DNA from: Ailanthus altissimus
Lineage: Eukaryota; Streptophyta; Magnoliopsida; Sapindales; Simaroubaceae
Assembly: GCA_946807835.1 (NCBI GenBank)
Contig: OX327695.1
Span: 21,930,501-21,994,500 of the forward strand
Length of the DNA stretch: 64,000 bases
Direction: 5' to 3'
Positions 59,958 through 64,000 of the stretch are shown piece by piece (within the stretch, counting starts at the first letter, position 1; each line of letters opens with the position of its first letter). Below the pieces are notes generated by a model that made no database searches, was not told where the DNA came from, and saw only the letters and a program-made list of their open reading frames with translations. A program made the translations under genes and the position numbers.

Positions 59958-62135
59958 CTAACCATAAGGGATATATATGTCTAGAACGAACAACCAAAAA
60001 AGTCTTTATTTCTAGACACGTAGTTTTTGATGAAATGATTTTCCCTAATGCTAATAATTGTGATAAGCAACATCCTTTGTAGGTGAAGAATCCATAACTG
60101 ATGACCTTCTTGGATAAAGTGACTGAATCAATACTAAGTGACAAATAACCTTCAGCATCCTATTATCATATATAACACTATGTTGTATAACCATCAACCC
60201 GAAATAATGTCACCTTCAAATTGAAACCACAAGTGCAACAAACTTTCAAAGTGGAGCTTACGAGCAATTTATCTAAGAACCAACTAAATCAAAAGCCTTT
60301 AACTAAAACAGAAGATTAAACATGTCAACTAAGTGAAAATAAAAAAACACCGCTTTTAAGAAGACATAAAATCAAGTTTACAAAACTATAACCTTGATTA
60401 AATACTATCTAAACCTAATTCAACAAATCAAGAAAGATAAAAAAAAAAAACATGATAAAAACTCAAGGGCTCCAGTTCTATGATTTAAATGAGTAAAACA
60501 ATAACTTGTTTATTAAAATAACTATACCTCATAATAATCCAAGTACTTCCCATTCCAGTTCTTAAGAGAATGGCAATGAATAGAAAATGATCACTTGCCA
60601 CAAGTTAAAGAACAATCTAGAATTAACAAAACAAATGGCCCTCACCACTTAATCAGAATCCACCATTAGAGAACTGAAAAATGTCAAAGAAGCCCTTCAA
60701 GTACTTGTTAAATTGTAATAAACAAGATATTCATGCCTTTGAAAAAAATCACAAATGGGACTTAGTACCTAGACCAAAAGACATAAAAGTAATCGACTCA
60801 AAAAGGATTTCTTTTTTGTATAGAACTCAAAGAAGATGGATCTATAGATAGGTACAAAGCACGTTTTGTAGCCCAAGGATACTCGCAAGTACAATGGCTA
60901 AATTACGAATAAACATTCAGCCCTGTAATAAAACCAGTAACCATTCAAACAATACTCATAATTGTCGTTTCTTCTCATTAGAAAATGTGCCAACTAGATG
61001 TGAAAAGTACATTCCTATATGGATATCTAAAGGAAGTTATATACATTGAACAACCCCCAATTTTTAGATACGAAAGGCTACCTAATCATATGTGTAAGCT
61101 AAATCGTTTTGTTTATAATTTGAAATAGGCATCAAGGGCTTGGTTTGTTCAATTACCTTAATTCCTTCTCAATGTTAATTTTATTTACAATAATGCTAAT
61201 TCATCTTTATTTGTGTTTAAAACTTACAATGTGCTTGTTTTATTGTTGGTTTATGTAGATGATGTCATTATAACAGGAAACAATGGAAAATTTATTAAAG
61301 AGATCATTCATAACCTTAGCAAAGGATGTGCCCTAAAGGATTTTGAAAAATTACATTACTTCTTAGGATTGAAAATAAAGTACCTTGATTTATGCATTTT
61401 TCTCACTCAAATAAAGTACACCAGAGATCTTCTACGATGCTAAAAAATGCTAAAATGCTCTCATATTTCAACTCCTATAGCCATCAAACAACAAGTTTCA
61501 CCTCAGGATAGTGAACCAACAAATCCCACCAAGTTCAAACACCTAGTTGGAGCCTTGCAATATCTCACATTCACCGGGCCTGACATAATACATGTATTAA
61601 ACAAAGAATGCCAACATTTGTCAGCACCATCTAAAAGAGATTTGTACACAATAAAAAGATTCATTGGATACCTAAAATGAACAATAAATCATAGGATATG
61701 ATCCTTTGCTCAAAGCTTTCTTGAATTAAATGATTTTTTTAATGTAGATTGGGGAGGTTGTCAAGAAACTCAAAAAAGCAGCACTGGCTACTATATATTC
61801 TTGGGAGCAAATTATATATGTTGGCCCTTAAAACAAAAACCAATAGTATCAAGATCAAGCTCTAAGGCTGAATATAGATCTCTACCCTCTAAAATGGCAG
61901 ACTTGGCTCACTTTTCTTCTTCGAGATATAAGAATAACTCTTCACTAACCCTTTAAACTATTTTGTGACAACTTTAGTACTTTATATATGACTATAAAAC
62001 CAATGTTTCATGCTCGCTCAAAATACATAGAAATAGATTACCACTTTATGTGAGTAAAGGATGCAATTAGGTTTCTTATCACATGACATATATCCATGAA
62101 AATGCAAATCATAAACATCTTCACGAATGCCTTCT
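59958..62135 (+). pseudogene. Ty1-copia reverse transcriptase and RNase H, second part
   Basis: Starts in phase with the first part: 'HKGYICLERTTKKVFISRHV' (59964-60023). RT motifs: 'LVYVDDVIITGNN' with the YVDD core (61246-61284), 'LHYFLGLKIKYL' (61350-61385), 'LVGALQYLTFTGPDI' (61540-61585), RNase H 'SSTGYYIFLGANYICW' (61770-61820), 'SRSSSKAEYRSL' (61850-61886) and a final 'NIFTNAFS' near 62115. Numerous stops and frame changes. Region 60150-60650 between is degenerate linker. The 3' LTR is not recognised because another element abuts at about 62136. Confidence 0.8.
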
Positions 62136-62466
62136 CTTATTAATGTATTAACATTTTTAATGAATTACAAGAGTTTATACAGTACTTACTAAGTATTTAG
62201 AAACTCTATTTCTTATTAGAATAAGAGTTTACATATAAAAAAAAGTCTAAAACTCACTCAAAATAAGTTGAACAAAGCCAAAACAGGAAACATTGGCAAG
62301 TTACCATGTGATCAATATCGGGGTAAATAGTACCTTGTTTTCAACTTTTTGTTTTCATCCCTTTCTCGTAGAGTCTAATAGATATTCGTCCTTGTGTTCA
62401 ACTCTTTATTGGTCTTTAATTCAAAATTAAATTAATTCTTGATTTTAAATTACCAAAATTCTAACA

Positions 62467-63104
62467 AATCTCTCTTTAAATTAAAATCTCTCCAGGAAGC
62501 TGTCTTAACGAACCATCCATTCCTTATCCAATGCTAAATTATCCTAGCTTTGATTCTAGTTAAATCTATGACCGACTTAAATACTTAAGGCTTATGACCA
62601 TGGTTTTAAAAAAATTTGAATGTATCTTTTTTTTAGTAGCCATCATATTATGATTAGATATCATCACAACATCTCCATAGTTATATTCTTCCTATCATAT
62701 ATTCTCTTTTACCCTTTGCCATTCCAGTGAGATAAAATCTAATATTGTCCTTGGTATGCATCACCACAATAAATCTATGTTGAGACTCCACAACATTGTT
62801 CCAAGTACATAACTTCAATTGTGATTCTCACTCATAGATATTTAGACATATTCTGTATTCCTTCTTCAAAAGAAGCCACAAAGGATTCTATAACTTCAAG
62901 TCTTCTTTACATACTAATCTTAGTTCCTCCACCCTTCTTTGCTTTCCTTTCTGATTGCTCTTCTATCTTTCCCTTGCAGTCAACGCACTGTACTTCTATG
63001 CTCTTAATCTTTTTCCTTATTCTTCCATTTCCATACTTGTGAGTCCCTATGGTTGAACAACTTATGCTTAACCATTGACCTTAACTATAACTCTGATACC
63101 AATT
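62467..63104 (-). pseudogene. Interior of element E, gag-start-like
   Basis: Minus-strand translation around 63040-62800 shows a charged stretch ('CVDCKGKIEEQSERKAKKGG' and 'LEVIESFVASFEEGIQNM') that could be a gag N-terminus. The rest is degenerate. No pol. The methionine-type primer site does not by itself separate copia from chromovirus-type gypsy, so the superfamily is left open. Confidence 0.45.
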
Positions 63105-63841
63105 TATTAAGGATTCTTATGCATCTAATACATTTTGGGTCTAGTATTTAGCATCTTAAAATCCTTAGTGCTTTGTGAAAGCTTTCACTCATAAGTAAAA
63201 CAAGAATAAATAAGGTCAACCAAGAAATAGAGAAAACAATCACAAATAAGGTACAAGAATATACATGATTCAAAAATAACCACCTACATCCACGGTTGAT
63301 CACAGATCCTCGCTTATTTTATTTATTCTTTTACATACAACGAATCCCCTACAAGAGAAACCTAAAATATATAATAATAGAGAAACTCTTAAAGGATCTA
63401 CCAAGTGCTTTCTTGTGCTTATACGCCTAGTGCTCAAGTACTCTATGGTACTCTTCTGCACTTGCACCTAATGCCCTATAGCTATCTTTACCCTCTATTC
63501 TCTATCTTATTAATAATTCTAATATATTACAAGGGTTTATATAGTACTTATAAAGTCCCTAAAAATCTTAATTTTTCTTGGAATAGGAGTCTACGTATAA
63601 GCGAAGTCCAAAAATCACTCAAATAAGTCAAACAAAACAAAAGCAGAAAACACTCGTAAGTTACCGCGTGAACAATACTAGCGTAAATAGCACCCGTATG
63701 AAAAGTACCTTGCTTCTGACTTTTCAGTTTTGTCAGTTTCTTGTAGGTCCAATGTGTGCTTGTTCTCTTATTAAACTCCTTCTTAGTCTCTAACTTAAAT
63801 CAAATTAATCATTGATTTTGAATTACCAAATTAGTATAGCA
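63105..63841 (-). repeat. 5' LTR of element E
   Basis: Minus-strand start TGCTATACTAATTTGG at 63841; the end is at the primer-binding site near 63105 with the CA mutated. About 737 bp. Confidence 0.65.
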
Positions 63842-64000
63842 TCATGCTTGAAAGACTCTAAAGGGCGCGTTTACAAGCAAAACCTGAATTGGTCACTCCA
63901 TTAATAATTATTATAGAGGTAAATTTATACTCTTTTTATTGTCAGAAGGAAGTTATGTAAGGGCAGGCCTACTTTAAAGCTTAGAGGGCCCTAACCCTCA
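63842..64000. other. Right edge of window, no feature
   Basis: No coding or element ends recognised in the last 159 bp. Confidence 0.4.

Larger units (their letters stand above)
62136..63841 (-). mobile_element. Element E: short minus-strand LTR element with minimal interior
   Basis: Direct repeats 62136-62466 and about 63105-63841 share 'aagtctaaaactcactcaaa', 'gcaagttacc(a/g)(t/c)gtgatcaat' and 'attgattttgaattaccaaa'-like strings. On the minus strand the right copy is the 5' LTR. It is followed by a primer-binding site (ATTGGTATCAGAGTTA, 63088-63103) and an interior of only about 640 bp. The interior ends in a polypurine tract 'TTTAAAGAGAGATT' directly before the left LTR start (TGTTAG at 62466). 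The left copy is truncated at about 62136, next to the copia. Confidence 0.7.

Noticed and set aside
1..64000. CRISPR arrays, bacterial operons, tRNA or rRNA genes
   Set aside because: The sequence is plant nuclear DNA; no regularly spaced repeats with spacers and no recognisable structural RNA gene were seen. A covariance-model scan would be needed to exclude a tRNA fully.

Overview
The window is nuclear DNA of a flowering plant, very probably a dicot. It is strongly AT-rich and has GT-AG introns. It carries plant-typical transposable elements (Athila/Tat-type Ty3-gypsy, Ty1-copia, hAT, Mutator-like and CACTA remnants) and two plant class-3 lipase genes. I cannot name the species.

Layout. 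(1) 1-19.4 kb is a nest of insertions: a Mutator-like transposase relic is followed by a hAT transposon. Inside its BED-finger exon sits a 13.1-kb Ty3-gypsy element (A, 2834-15924). A itself holds a probable LTR-type insert (7337-10790), which in turn holds a clean 1490-bp solo LTR (8291-9780, TSD GTTAT). Between the integrase and the 3' end, A carries an intronless, nearly full-length relic of a LOG-type cytokinin-activating enzyme gene. Its 3' LTR region is rearranged and inverted. (2) 19.4-34.4 kb is a second nest: outer Ty3-gypsy element D (LTRs near 19398 and 33722; gag/protease/RT on the minus strand), split by element C (20114-28274, TSD ATATC). C retains gag but has lost pol, and its 5' LTR is split by a 1352-bp foldback Mutator-like element with a perfect 9-bp TSD. 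(3) 34.6-50 kb is the only genic island: a 248-bp hAT MITE, then two tandem, intact five-exon triacylglycerol-lipase genes (OBL1-like), separated by CACTA remnants with a nested copia LTR. (4) 50-64 kb: a minus-strand copia with its 5' LTR, whose insertion abuts relics of further lipase copies; a plus-strand copia interrupted by a solo LTR of the A family; and a short minus-strand LTR element with almost no interior.

Function. Only the two lipase genes look functional. They share exon structure, conserved TATA boxes and a catalytic Ser-Asp-His set, and they probably hydrolyse acylglycerols at lipid droplets or membranes. All else is decayed mobile DNA, whose exact target-site duplications let the order of insertion be read. 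The most unusual item is the LOG copy inside element A, next to an unidentified cysteine-rich reading frame.
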